DNA from: Solimonas fluminis | Lineage (GTDB): Bacteria > Pseudomonadota > Gammaproteobacteria > Nevskiales > Nevskiaceae | Direction: 5' to 3' | NCBI RefSeq assembly: GCF_002930645.1 | Contig: NZ_PSNW01000011.1 | Coordinates: 62,001-126,000 of the forward strand | DNA: 64,000 nucleotides | Part shown: positions 35,933 to 46,124 of the stretch, piece by piece | Layout: every line of letters starts with the position of its first letter | How positions within the stretch are numbered: the first letter of the stretch is position 1 | Translations under genes and position numbers: made by a program | The notes under the pieces: generated by a model | Seen by the model: the letters and a program-made list of their open reading frames with translations, nothing else | Databases searched by the model: none | What the model was told of the DNA's origin: nothing

Positions 35933-36800
35933 ACTTACTGCCGGCGCCCTTGAAGTAGCGGAACAGCTCGCCCTTGGGCTCCAGCACCATCAGGTTCTGG
36001 TTGCCGCCCATGCTCTCGCGATAGACGTTGAGCGTGCGGTAGAAGCTGTAGAACTCCGCGTCCTGGCCGTAGGCCTTGGCGTAGATCTCCGCAGCGCGGG
36101 CGTCGCCGAGGCCCTTGAGCGTTTCCGCCTGCTTGTAGGCATTGGCCAGGGTCACCTGGGCGGTGCGGTCGGCCTCGGCCTTGATCTTTTCCGCGTCCTC
36201 GGCACCGCGTGCGCGCAGGTCCGCCGCCACGCCGGTACGCTCGGCGCGCATGCGGTCGTAGACCGATTCGCTGACGTTCTTCGGCAGGTTGATCGACTTG
36301 ATGCGGATGTCCACCACCGCGATGCCGAGGTCCTTGACCTTGGAGGCGGCGTCCTTCTCCACTTCCTGGACCATGGCATCGCGGTCGTCGGCGACCGCCT
36401 GCTGGATGGTGCGGCTGCCGAACTGGTCGCGCAGGCCGCGGTTGAGGATCGAGGACAGTCGGTCCGAAGCGACGATCTCCTGGCCGCCGGTGGCGCGGTA
36501 GTACACCGCGGCGTCGGCGATGCGCCACTTGACGTAGAAGTCGACCTCGACGTTCTTCTTTTCGACCGTCAGGAAGTTCTCGGTCTGGTTGTCCAGCGTC
36601 AGGATGCGGCCGTCGAAACGCTGCACCGCCTGGAAGAACGGCGTCTTCATGTGCAGGCCGGGCGCGTAGTCCTTGCCCTTGAGTTCGCCGAGCTGGAACA
36701 GCACGGCCTTCTCGCGCTGGTCGACGATGAAGAAGGAGTTGGTGACGGTGAGCAACGCCAGGAATGCCAGCGCGGCCCAGAAAACGGGATTCTTGCTCAT
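35931..36800 (-). CDS. hflC: HflC, membrane regulator of FtsH
   Basis: The 289-residue SPFH/prohibitin-domain protein has one N-terminal membrane helix (VFWAALAFLALLTVTNSFF) and a large periplasmic SPFH region with FLTVEKKNVEVDFYVKWRI. A coiled-coil C-terminal part follows. With HflK it forms the cage that surrounds and modulates the FtsH protease. ATG 36800 lies two bases after the hflK stop; the in-frame TTG at 36806 is less likely. The stop codon TAG is partly built from the end of the adjoining repeat element. Confidence 0.96.
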   Translation of the reverse strand: MSKNPVFWAALAFLALLTVTNSFFIVDQREKAVLFQLGELKGKDYAPGLHMKTPFFQAVQRFDGRILTLDNQTENFLTVEKKNVEVDFYVKWRIADAAVYYRATGGQEIVASDRLSSILNRGLRDQFGSRTIQQAVADDRDAMVQEVEKDAASKVKDLGIAVVDIRIKSINLPKNVSESVYDRMRAERTGVAADLRARGAEDAEKIKAEADRTAQVTLANAYKQAETLKGLGDARAAEIYAKAYGQDAEFYSFYRTLNVYRESMGGNQNLMVLEPKGELFRYFKGAGSK

Positions 36801-36802
36801 GA

Positions 36803-37936
36803 TCAACGCCCCCGGTCGCGCGAGCGCGAAGGATCGCCACCCTGCAGGCCGCCGGCGCCCGGCAGCGCGCTGGGCGCGGTGGTGTAGTCGGACGCGCTGT
36901 CGCGCGCCGCCGCCGGGGCCGACTTCATCAGCTGGTCCAGCGGCAGGTAGAACATCGGGCTGCCCTTGTCGACATCCACCAGCACCTTGCTGGAGCTGCC
37001 CAGCACGCTGCTCATGGTGTCGAGGTACAGGCGCTCGCGCGTCACGCGCGGCGACTTGCGGTACTCCACCAGCAGCTGCTGGAAGCGCGCCGCATCACCT
37101 TCGGCCTTGGCCACCACCTGGTCGCGGTAGGCGGTGGCTTCCTCCACCTGGCGGGCGGCGGCACCGCGCGCCTTGGGCAGCCGGTCGTTGGCGTAGGCCA
37201 GGGCCTCGTTGCGGGCACGCTGCTGGTCTTCGCGCGCCTTGATGGCGTCGGCGAAGGCGGCCTGCACCGGCTCGGGCGGCTGGGCCTGCTGCAGGTTCAC
37301 TTCCGTGACCACCAGGCCGACGTTGTAGCTGTCGAGCAGGTCCTGGAGGATCGCCTTGGTGCGGTCCGCCATCTCCTCGCGGCCCTCGGTCAGTACGAAG
37401 TCCATCGAATTGCGGCCGACCACGGCGCGCACGGCCGAGGTCGTGGCCTGGCGCAGGGTCAGGTCCGGGTCGTTGACGCTGAAGACGTAGTCCTCGACGT
37501 TGGACACGCGGTACTGGACCTTCAGCTCGACCACGACGATGTTCTCGTCGCGCGTCAGCATGGTGGCCTCGTCGCGCGCCTCGCGCACACCGGTGGTATT
37601 GACGATCTCGACCTTGTCCACCGGCCACGGAATGTGCCAGCGCAGGCCCGGTTCCGTGGTGCCCACGTACTTGCCGAAGCGCAGCGTCACCGCACGCTCC
37701 TGTTCGTCCACCACGTAGAAGCCGGACACCAGCCACAGGACGGCGAACAGGGCCGCGATCAGGCCCATCAGCCCGAAGGGCAGCGGCGCGCGGGTGCCGG
37801 GGGGCGTGCGGCCGGAGCCGCCGCCGAAGCGCGACTTGAAGCGCTTCAGCATTTCGTCCAGGTCCGGCGGACCGTCGCCCTTCTTGGGCCCCTGGCTCCA
37901 GGGGTCCTTACCGGGACCCGGTTCATTCCATGCCAT
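36803..37936 (-). CDS. hflK: HflK, membrane regulator of FtsH
   Basis: The 377-residue partner of HflC has a glycine-rich cytoplasmic N-terminus (about 1-50, GGGSGRTPPG), one membrane helix (about 55-75) and an SPFH domain beginning VVDEQERAVTLRFG. Coiled coils follow, then a low-complexity C-terminus. ATG 37936 has AGGAAAT seven bases upstream and begins at the conserved MAWNEPG; an upstream in-frame extension of 27 residues is rejected. The hflK-hflC pair is translationally linked. Confidence 0.96.
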   Translation of the reverse strand: MAWNEPGPGKDPWSQGPKKGDGPPDLDEMLKRFKSRFGGGSGRTPPGTRAPLPFGLMGLIAALFAVLWLVSGFYVVDEQERAVTLRFGKYVGTTEPGLRWHIPWPVDKVEIVNTTGVREARDEATMLTRDENIVVVELKVQYRVSNVEDYVFSVNDPDLTLRQATTSAVRAVVGRNSMDFVLTEGREEMADRTKAILQDLLDSYNVGLVVTEVNLQQAQPPEPVQAAFADAIKAREDQQRARNEALAYANDRLPKARGAAARQVEEATAYRDQVVAKAEGDAARFQQLLVEYRKSPRVTRERLYLDTMSSVLGSSSKVLVDVDKGSPMFYLPLDQLMKSAPAAARDSASDYTTAPSALPGAGGLQGGDPSRSRDRGR

Positions 37937-38040
37937 TCGTATTTCCTTTCGTAACCGATGCCGCGAGGCACACCCGAATCCGGTCCGGCTTGCTCCAAGC
38001 CATTGTTGCTGCTGCAAAACAAGCGGGGACAGGGTGTTTC

Positions 38041-38103
38041 CCGAAGCCGGGGGAAGCGAAAAATCGGGGGTATATCAATATTTTAGAGTGCGAGATTTTA
38101 GAG
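38041..38103. repeat. short direct repeat in the hflX-hflK gap
   Basis: The 236-bp gap before hflK has an AT-rich island with TTTTAGAG twice (38081-38088, 38096-38103), 15 bases apart, beside a GGGGACAGGGTGTTTCCC stretch. No gene is present. The AGAGCCTA at 38101 shares eight bases with the end of the nearby MITE-like element, which may be chance. Confidence 0.35.
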
Positions 38104-38172
38104 CCTACGCGCCAATAAATCACGCCAGGGACGGCCTGGGCCGCCAACCTGATCCGCGGGGCGCTCAGGCCC

Positions 38173-39489
38173 TCAAAGCCCCATCTCCCATTCCTCAATG
38201 ACCGTCGGTGCCGGCGGCGGTTCCAGCCCGGCGGCGGCGCAGAGCCCCCGCAGGCGCTCCCAGGGCAGGCTGACCTTGAGGTGGAAGTTGCCGTCCTCGT
38301 CCAGCGACTCGGACAGGATGGCATTGAGGGCGAAGAGCTGGGCGCGCAGCTTCGCCGCACGGGGCGGCACCGCCAGCTCGAAGCTCTGCAGCTGCGGCCG
38401 GATGCGCTCGGCGATGGCCTCGCGCAGGGCGTCCAGCCCCTCTCCGGTCCGCGCCGACACGAAGGCCCGCACCGGCATGCCCTCGTCGTCGCGCTCGATG
38501 CGGGGGGTCTCGCCCTCGCGCAGGTCGATCTTGTTGAACACCTGCAGCCGCGGCACGTCGGCGGCGCCGATTTCCTTGAGCACCTCCTCCACCTGGCTGA
38601 TGCGGGTCAGGCGCTCGGGGTCGGCGGCATCGATCACGTGCAGCAGCAGGGCGGCTTCGCGGGCCTCCTCCAGGGTGGCACGGAAGGCCGCCACCAGGTC
38701 GTGCGGCAGGTCGCGGATGAACCCCACGGTGTCCGCCAGCACCACCGGCTCGCCGGCCGGCAGCTCCAGCTTGCGCACCGTGGTGTCGAGCGTGGCGAAC
38801 AGCTGGCTGGAGGCAAAGGTGGTGTCGCCAGTGAGGGCATTGAACAGGGTGGACTTGCCGGCGTTGGTGTAGCCCACCAGGGACACGGTCGGCACATTGT
38901 TGCGGATGCGCGCCACGCGGTTCTGCTGGCGCCGGGTCCGCACCGTCTCCAGGTGCCGCTTGAGCGTGGCGATGCGGGTCTTGATCAGGCGGCGGTCGAG
39001 TTCCAGCTGGGTTTCGCCGGGGCCGGTCATGCCGATGCCGCGGCCGCCGCCCTGGCGCTCCAGATGGGTCCAGCCGCGGATCAGGCGCGTGGACATGTGC
39101 TGCAGCTGCGCCAGCTCCACCTGCAGCTTGCCCTCGTGGGTACGGGCACGCTGGGCGAAGATGTCCAGGATCAGGCCGGCGCGGCCGAGCACGCGGGCAC
39201 TGACCAGCTTCTCCAGGTTGCGTTCCTGGCTGGGCGACAGCGGATGGTTGAAGATGACCAGTTCGGCGCCGGTGGCGGCGACGCTGTCGGCCACTTCCTG
39301 GGCCTTGCCGCTGCCCACGAACAGGCCCGGATCGGGGTCCTTGCGGCTGCCGCCGATGACATTGAGCACGTCGGCACCGGCCGATACGCAGAGCTCCACG
39401 AACTCCTGCCGGTCCGAATCGAAATCGGCACCGGGAAACTCGAGGTGGACGAGGATGGCCTTCTGGCCGGACTTGGGACGTTCAAACAT
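38173..39489 (-). CDS. hflX: ribosome-splitting GTPase HflX
   Basis: The 438-residue GTPase has an N-terminal HflX domain (about 1-195, with GSGKAQEV and GETQLELDRR) and a TRAFAC GTPase domain. G1 is VGYTNAGKST, G3 DTVGFIRDLPH and G4 NKIDL. A C-terminal domain follows. HflX rescues stalled ribosomes under heat or antibiotic stress. It lies between hfq and hflK as in most gammaproteobacteria. A hairpin separates it from hfq. Confidence 0.97.
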   Translation of the reverse strand: MFERPKSGQKAILVHLEFPGADFDSDRQEFVELCVSAGADVLNVIGGSRKDPDPGLFVGSGKAQEVADSVAATGAELVIFNHPLSPSQERNLEKLVSARVLGRAGLILDIFAQRARTHEGKLQVELAQLQHMSTRLIRGWTHLERQGGGRGIGMTGPGETQLELDRRLIKTRIATLKRHLETVRTRRQQNRVARIRNNVPTVSLVGYTNAGKSTLFNALTGDTTFASSQLFATLDTTVRKLELPAGEPVVLADTVGFIRDLPHDLVAAFRATLEEAREAALLLHVIDAADPERLTRISQVEEVLKEIGAADVPRLQVFNKIDLREGETPRIERDDEGMPVRAFVSARTGEGLDALREAIAERIRPQLQSFELAVPPRAAKLRAQLFALNAILSESLDEDGNFHLKVSLPWERLRGLCAAAGLEPPPAPTVIEEWEMGL

Positions 39490-39506
39490 GATTCAGAAAT
39501 GCAAAG

Positions 39507-39540
39507 GCCACCCACGCCGGCTCGTGCCGGCATGGGTGGC
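39507..39540 (-). terminator. hairpin between hfq and hflX
   Basis: GCCACCCACGCCGGC pairs with GCCGGCATGGGTGGC (15 positions, one mismatch) around a TCGT loop. On the minus strand it is followed by CTTTGCATTT, a poor U-tract, so it may attenuate transcription or stabilise the hfq message more than end it. Confidence 0.6.
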
Positions 39541-39569
39541 GCGGTAAAGCTGGAGAAACTGCGACGACT

Positions 39570-39854
39570 TCAGGCCGACGGCGCTTCCGCAGCGCCACCC
39601 TCGTGGCCATGATGGTCGGCGGCATCGCTGCTGCTGCCATCGAAGATGCGGACGGCGCGCGCCGGCACGATGGTCGAGATGGCGTGCTTGTAGACCATCT
39701 GGCTGACGCTGTTGCGCAGCAGGACGACGAAGGAGTCGAAGGATTCGATCTGGCCCTGCAGCTTGATGCCGTTCACCAGGTAGATCGAGACCGGGATGCG
39801 TTCCTTGCGCAGGGCATTGAGAAACGGTTCTTGTAACGTATGACCTTTAGACAT
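39570..39854 (-). CDS. hfq: RNA chaperone Hfq
   Basis: The 94-residue Sm-like protein begins [20 protein letters not shown] and includes [22 protein letters not shown] with the Sm1 and Sm2 motifs and the YKHAIS core. Its short C-terminal tail is His/Ala-rich ([15 protein letters not shown]). Hfq pairs small RNAs with mRNAs. ATG 39854 has AAGGGAA upstream; an in-frame extension of 17 residues is rejected because family homology starts here. It follows miaA on the same strand. Confidence 0.98.
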   Translation of the reverse strand: MSKGHTLQEPFLNALRKERIPVSIYLVNGIKLQGQIESFDSFVVLLRNSVSQMVYKHAISTIVPARAVRIFDGSSSDAADHHGHEGGAAEAPSA

Positions 39855-39947
39855 GATTCTGTTCCCTTTTTTAATGTTCGTCCCGCGGCTGGAACTCCCG
39901 CACACCGCAACGGCCGGATATCACCGGCCGGGGGAGTGTATCACTTG

Positions 39948-40889
39948 TCAAGTCCCGCGCACGTCCAGTGCAGGCGCCCCGATCAGACTCAGCGCCCGGG
40001 ACAAAAGTTCAGGCTCGGCAGGATTCAGCCACTGCAGCTCCGGCTCGCTGCGCAGCCAGGTCAGCTGGCGCTTGGCGAACTGGCGCGTCGCCGCGATGCC
40101 GCGGCCCACGGCCTCCTCCAGCGTCCCCTGCCCCTCCAGATGGTCCCAGAGCTGGCGATAGCCGACGGCCCGTACCGACGGCAGGTCGGCATGCAGGTCG
40201 CCGCGGGCCCGCAGGCGGCGCACTTCGTCGAGAAAGCCCTGCTCCATCATCTGCCGGAAGCGCAGCTCGATGCGCCGGTGCAGTTCCGAACGCTGCGGCG
40301 GATTCAGGGCCAGCTTGATCACCGGCCCTTCGATGCCGCGGGGCCTGGGCCGCGCGTACCAGTCGCTGGGCGGCATCCCGCTGAGTTCGATCACCTCCAG
40401 CGCCCGCTGGATGCGCTGGGCATCGTTCGGGTGCAGGCGCGCCGCGGTGGCCGGATCCAGCGCCGCCAGCTTCGCATGCATGCCCGTCCAGCCCACCAGC
40501 TCGGCCTCCTGCTCCAGGCGCAGGCGCAGTTCGGCATTGGCCGAGGGCAGGTCGGACAGGCCCTGCTGCAGCGCGCGGAAGTACAGCATGGTGCCGCCCG
40601 CCAGCAGCGGGATGCGGCCGCGGCCGCGAATCTCGTCGATCAGCCGCAGGGCGTCGTCGCGGAAGCGCGCGGCGGAATAGATCTCGCTGGGCTCGAGGAT
40701 GTCGATCAGGTGATGCGGTACGGCGGCACGCGTCGCCGCATCCGGCTTGGCCGCGCCGATATCCATGCCGCGGTAGACCAGCGCGGAGTCGACGCTGACG
40801 ATCTCCACCGGCAGCCGCTCGGCCAGGTCCAGCGACAGCTGGGTCTTGCCCGAGGCGGTGGGCCCCATCAGGAGGACGACAGGCTGCAT
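39948..40889 (-). CDS. miaA: tRNA dimethylallyltransferase
   Basis: The 313-residue enzyme adds a dimethylallyl group to A37 of tRNAs reading U-starting codons. The P-loop MGPTASGKTQLS, SVDSALVYRGMDIGAAKP and LAGGTMLYFRAL are diagnostic. ATG 40889 is used; the reading frame continues 42 codons upstream into mutL but without family similarity. It begins seven bases after the mutL stop codon, the normal mutL-miaA-hfq order. Confidence 0.97.
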   Translation of the reverse strand: MQPVVLLMGPTASGKTQLSLDLAERLPVEIVSVDSALVYRGMDIGAAKPDAATRAAVPHHLIDILEPSEIYSAARFRDDALRLIDEIRGRGRIPLLAGGTMLYFRALQQGLSDLPSANAELRLRLEQEAELVGWTGMHAKLAALDPATAARLHPNDAQRIQRALEVIELSGMPPSDWYARPRPRGIEGPVIKLALNPPQRSELHRRIELRFRQMMEQGFLDEVRRLRARGDLHADLPSVRAVGYRQLWDHLEGQGTLEEAVGRGIAATRQFAKRQLTWLRSEPELQWLNPAEPELLSRALSLIGAPALDVRGT

Positions 40890-40896
40890 GGCCGTG

Positions 40897-42729
40897 TCAG
40901 CGTCCCCTGAGGAACAAGCGGTCCAGTCCGGCCATGTCCACCTGGATCCAGGTGGGCCGGCCGTGATTGCACTGGTCGGCCAGTTCGGTGCGCTCCATGT
41001 CCCGCAGCAGCGCATCCATCTCCGGGATCGTCAGGCGGCGGTTGGCCTTGATGGCCGCCTTGCAGGCCATGTCGGCCATCACGCGATGCTGCGCATCCAG
41101 CACCTCGCCGAGATGATGCGAGGTCTCGCGCAGGTCCTCGTCCGACACCAGGCCGCGGACGAAGGCGGCAACATCCTCGCGCGACAGCAGCGGCGGCACC
41201 GCGCGCAGCAGCACCGAGGACGGGCCGGCACGGTCGATCTGCAGGCCGTAGCGCGACAGCTCCTCGCGGCGCGCCTCCAGGGCATCCACCGCATCCTCCG
41301 GCAACTGCAGGCGCTCGGGCACCAGCAGGGCCTGTGAAGGCACCCCGCCCTCGGCCAGCTGCCGCTTCAGCCGCTCGTAGAGCACCCGCTCGTGCGCGGC
41401 GTGGGCATCCACCACCACCAGGCCATGGCGGTTCTGCGCGAGGATGTAGACACCCTGCAGCTGCGCCAAGGCATGCCCCAGCGGCTGCTCGTCCGCCTCC
41501 GCCGCACTCGCATCCGCGGCAAGCGGTGCCGCCGGCTCCGCCGCCCGCGGGGCCCGTTCCGCCACCGCGGCGGCCAGCGTGGTCCAGGCCGGGGCCGGAG
41601 CCTCGCGCAGCGCCTCCGGATGGGAGGCAGGCGGCGAGGCATAGCGGAACCCGGACTGCTGCGGCGCAGGCACCGCCGGTGCGGGGGGCGCAAACTGCGC
41701 GGGCCGGTTCAGCGCGGGATCGGGCCGCAGTTCGCGCAGCACGCGGTGCACCGTGCCGAACAGGAAGTCGTGCACGGTGGAGGAATCGCGGAAGCGCACC
41801 TCCGCCTTCTGCGGATGCACGTTCACGTCCACCCGCGCCGGATCCAGCTCCAGGTACAGCACGTAGGCCGGGTAATGGGTGGAGTGCATGGCGTCGGCAA
41901 AGGCACGGCGCAGGGCATGCGTCATCAGCTTGTCGCGCACCGCGCGGCCGTTGACGTAGAGGAACTGCAGGTCGGCCTGGGTCCGTGCAAACGCCGGCAG
42001 CGCCACCCAGCCCCACAGCCGCAGGCCGGCGCGATGCTCGTCGAGGAACACCGCATGGCGCAGGAAATCCTCTCCGCAGACTTCGCCGACGCGGGCCTCG
42101 CGGCCCTGCTCGTCGTCCACCGGCGGCAGGTCCAGCAGCTTGCGTCGGTTGTGCAGCAGCCGGAAGCCATGCGCGAACCGCGACAGCGCCAGCCGGCCGA
42201 CCAGCTGCTGGATATGCCGGAACTCGGTGGCCTCCGACTTCATGAACTTGCGCCGCGCCGGCGTATTGAAGAACAGGTCGCGCACCACGACGCTGGTGCC
42301 CGGCGGATGGGAAGCGGGCTGCGCCCTGGGGCTATCCAGCGCGCCGGCGCCCTCGACTTGCCAGGCGTGGGCCTCCGCGGCGGGACGCGACACCAGGCTC
42401 ATGCGCGACACCGACAGGATGCTGGGCAGGGCCTCGCCGCGGAAGCCGAAGCTGGCGACCTGCTCCAGGTCCTCCAGCGAGGCAATCTTGCTGGTGGCAT
42501 GGCGCGTCATCGCCAGCGCCAGTTCCTGGGGACCGATGCCGCCGCCGTCGTCGGTGATGCGGATCAGGCCCAGCCCGCCCTGCTCGATCTCGATCTCGAT
42601 ACGCCGGGCGCCGGCGTCGAAGGCGTTTTCCACCAGTTCCTTGACCACGGCGGCGGGGCGCTCGACCACCTCGCCGGCGGCGATCTGGTTGACCAGGACA
42701 TCGGGGAGAATCTGGATCGGCATCCGCAT
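40897..42729 (-). CDS. mutL: DNA mismatch repair protein MutL with endonuclease motif
   Basis: The 610-residue protein has the GHKL ATPase domain (VKELVENAFDAGA, DDGGGI, FGFRGEALPS) to about residue 330, a Pro/Ala-rich linker (330-425) and a C-terminal dimerisation domain. The C-terminal domain carries DAHAAHERVLYE near residue 440 and CNHGRPTW near the end. These match the metal-binding endonuclease motif DxHAxxExxxxE of MutL from organisms without MutH, so strand nicking by MutL itself is expected. Two close ATGs are possible (42729, 42723). The gene lies between amiC and miaA. Confidence 0.95.
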   Translation of the reverse strand: MRMPIQILPDVLVNQIAAGEVVERPAAVVKELVENAFDAGARRIEIEIEQGGLGLIRITDDGGGIGPQELALAMTRHATSKIASLEDLEQVASFGFRGEALPSILSVSRMSLVSRPAAEAHAWQVEGAGALDSPRAQPASHPPGTSVVVRDLFFNTPARRKFMKSEATEFRHIQQLVGRLALSRFAHGFRLLHNRRKLLDLPPVDDEQGREARVGEVCGEDFLRHAVFLDEHRAGLRLWGWVALPAFARTQADLQFLYVNGRAVRDKLMTHALRRAFADAMHSTHYPAYVLYLELDPARVDVNVHPQKAEVRFRDSSTVHDFLFGTVHRVLRELRPDPALNRPAQFAPPAPAVPAPQQSGFRYASPPASHPEALREAPAPAWTTLAAAVAERAPRAAEPAAPLAADASAAEADEQPLGHALAQLQGVYILAQNRHGLVVVDAHAAHERVLYERLKRQLAEGGVPSQALLVPERLQLPEDAVDALEARREELSRYGLQIDRAGPSSVLLRAVPPLLSREDVAAFVRGLVSDEDLRETSHHLGEVLDAQHRVMADMACKAAIKANRRLTIPEMDALLRDMERTELADQCNHGRPTWIQVDMAGLDRLFLRGR

Positions 42730-42769
42730 ATGGTAGCCGGCCGCCCGGCCACCGTAGGCACCCCGGGAA

Positions 42770-42803
42770 GAAAAAGGCCCCGGCGGGAGCAGCGCCAGGG
42801 CCT
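42770..42803 (-). terminator. terminator between amiC and mutL
   Basis: On the minus strand AGGCCCTGGCG pairs over 11 positions with CGCCGGGGCCT around a seven-base loop and is followed by TTTTC. It lies about 45 bases after the amiC stop, suggesting that mutL has a separate promoter. Confidence 0.8.
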
Positions 42804-42845
42804 GAATACCTCCGGTCAGAGAGGTCTATGTGTAAACCAGGGAAC

Positions 42846-44084
42846 CTACTTGAGGCTGATTTCCTGCGGGTTGGCCACGGCCTCGACCACCTGCTGCTGC
42901 GGACGGTAGCTGACGAAATAGCCCTTGATGCCCTCGAGGATCGACCGTGCGAGCTTCTCGCGATAGTCGTCGTCGGCCAGCAGGGCCTCCTCGCGCTCGT
43001 TGGTGATGAAGGCGGTCTCCACCAGCACCGAGGGAATGTCCGGAGCCTTGAGCACCATGAAGCCGGCTTGCTGCACGTCGGCCTTCTGCAGCTTGTTGAC
43101 CCGCCCCATCGACTTGAGGATGCGGCCGCCGACGTCGAAGCTGGCTTCCATCGTGGCGCTCTGCGACAGGTCGATCAGCACCGCCGCCAGTTCCTTGTCC
43201 TTGCCATGGATCTCGACGCCGCCCACCAGGTCGGCCTCGTTTTCCTTGCGGGCCAGCCAGCGCGCATGCTCGTTGGTGGCACCCTTGTCCGACAGCACGT
43301 ACACGGCGGTGCCGTGCAGGTCGCGGTTGTGGAAGGCATTGGCATGCACCGACACGAACAGGTCGGCCTGGTGCTTGCGTGCGATGTTCACGCGGTCGCG
43401 CAGCTTGAGGAAATAGTCGCCGTCGCGGGTCAGCACGGCCTTCATGCCGGGCTCGGCATTGATCGCCTTGGCCAGCTTGCGGGCAATGGCCAGCGCGACT
43501 TCCTTCTCCTCGAGGCCGCTCTTGCCGCGCGCACCGGGATCCTCGCCGCCGTGTCCGGCATCGATCGCGATCACCACCGGACGCTCCTGCAGCTTCATCG
43601 GCGGCATTGCCGGCGTCGGAGGGCTGGCCATCACCGGCGTCGGTGCCGCAGCGGGCGCGGCGGCCGTCACCACGGGTGCCGGCTCGGCAGCGGGTGCGGG
43701 GCGCGGGCGGCCGGGCAGGTCCAGCACCAGGCGATAGCCGTGTTCGTCGCTGGGAGCGAGCACGAAGCTCTTGGGATCCACGGCTTCGCTGACGTCGAGC
43801 ACCACGCGGACGCCGCCGTCCTGGATGCCCGAACGCACGCGGCGCACCAGGCCCTTGCCGCTCACGCGATTGATGCGCGCCATCGCCGCAGGAGCGAGCC
43901 CGCCGATGTCGATGACGATGCGGTCGGGATTGGCGAGCGTGAAGACCTTGTGCTGGGCGTCGGTGCTCAGGTCGAACACGACGCGGGTCGACTCGGGGCT
44001 TTCCCACAGGCGCAGGTCGCGCAACTCCGCCGCAAGCGCGGCAGGCGCAGCGAGCAACATGGCCAGCAGGACGATGGACCGCAC
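42846..44084 (-). CDS. amiC: N-acetylmuramoyl-L-alanine amidase AmiC-type
   Basis: The 412-residue cell-division amidase has a signal peptide (SIVLLAMLLAAPAALAAE), an AMIN domain (about 20-120), a Pro/Ala linker and an Amidase_3 catalytic domain. Zinc ligands appear in AIDAGHGGEDPGA, GLEEKEVAL and FVSVHANAF, with the catalytic glutamate in VLVETAFITN. It cleaves septal peptidoglycan in the periplasm. GTG 44084 is chosen as start since GGGGGT lies six bases upstream and the signal peptide begins there; an ATG at 44192 would add 36 unrelated residues and overlap tsaE. Confidence 0.93.
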   Translation of the reverse strand: MRSIVLLAMLLAAPAALAAELRDLRLWESPESTRVVFDLSTDAQHKVFTLANPDRIVIDIGGLAPAAMARINRVSGKGLVRRVRSGIQDGGVRVVLDVSEAVDPKSFVLAPSDEHGYRLVLDLPGRPRPAPAAEPAPVVTAAAPAAAPTPVMASPPTPAMPPMKLQERPVVIAIDAGHGGEDPGARGKSGLEEKEVALAIARKLAKAINAEPGMKAVLTRDGDYFLKLRDRVNIARKHQADLFVSVHANAFHNRDLHGTAVYVLSDKGATNEHARWLARKENEADLVGGVEIHGKDKELAAVLIDLSQSATMEASFDVGGRILKSMGRVNKLQKADVQQAGFMVLKAPDIPSVLVETAFITNEREEALLADDDYREKLARSILEGIKGYFVSYRPQQQVVEAVANPQEISLK

Positions 44085-44181
44085 GGCAGACCCCCAGTAC
44101 AGGCAGTGATGGGCAATGTACCGTGATCTTTTAAACAACGCAACTTTTTCCCCAATCGATCCAGGGGGATAGGTTTGCTTC

Positions 44182-44636
44182 TTAATGTTCAACTTTCAAG
44201 AATTCACAAATTGGGCCGGACAGGTGCGCTTCCCGCCCCTCTCCGGCCACTTTCAGGTCCACCTTCAGGTCGGCCGCGGACAGCAGGCCGCCCCCCTTCT
44301 CCGGCCATTCCACGAGCCAGAGGTGCTGCTGCGGCGGATAGTCTGCAAGGCCGAGGTTCTGCAGTTCCAGCGGGTCCGCCAGGCGGTACAGATCCATGTG
44401 CAGGACGCTGCTGCCGCCCAGGTCGTAGGGTTCCATCAGCGTGTACGTGGGGCTGCGGATGCGCCCGGTCACGCCCAGGGCCTCCAGCAGGCCGCGCGCC
44501 AGGGTGGTCTTGCCGACGCCCAGATCCCCCAGCAGCCAGATGACGCCGCGAGGCTGCGGCCCCAGGGCCCTGGCCAGGGCGGCGCCCAACGCGGCGGTGG
44601 CGGCCGCATCCGGCAGGGAATGGACGGTTTCGGGTT

Positions 44637-44640
<4 letters not shown>
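44182..44640 (-). CDS. tsaE: tRNA threonylcarbamoyladenosine biosynthesis ATPase TsaE
   Basis: The 152-residue P-loop ATPase (Walker A GDLGVGKTTLARG, then SPTYTLMEPYD and HMDLYRL) works with TsaB and TsaD to form t6A37 on tRNAs reading ANN codons. The start overlaps the nnr stop codon by four bases (ATGA). The order nnr-tsaE-amiC-mutL is conserved in gammaproteobacteria, and length is normal. Confidence 0.96.

Positions 44641-46113
<1,473 letters not shown>

Positions 46114-46124
<11 letters not shown>

Noticed and set aside
37937-38172. Fragment of the MITE-like element in the hflX-hflK gap
   Set aside because: Only eight bases (AGAGCCTA) agree with the element end, which is not enough.
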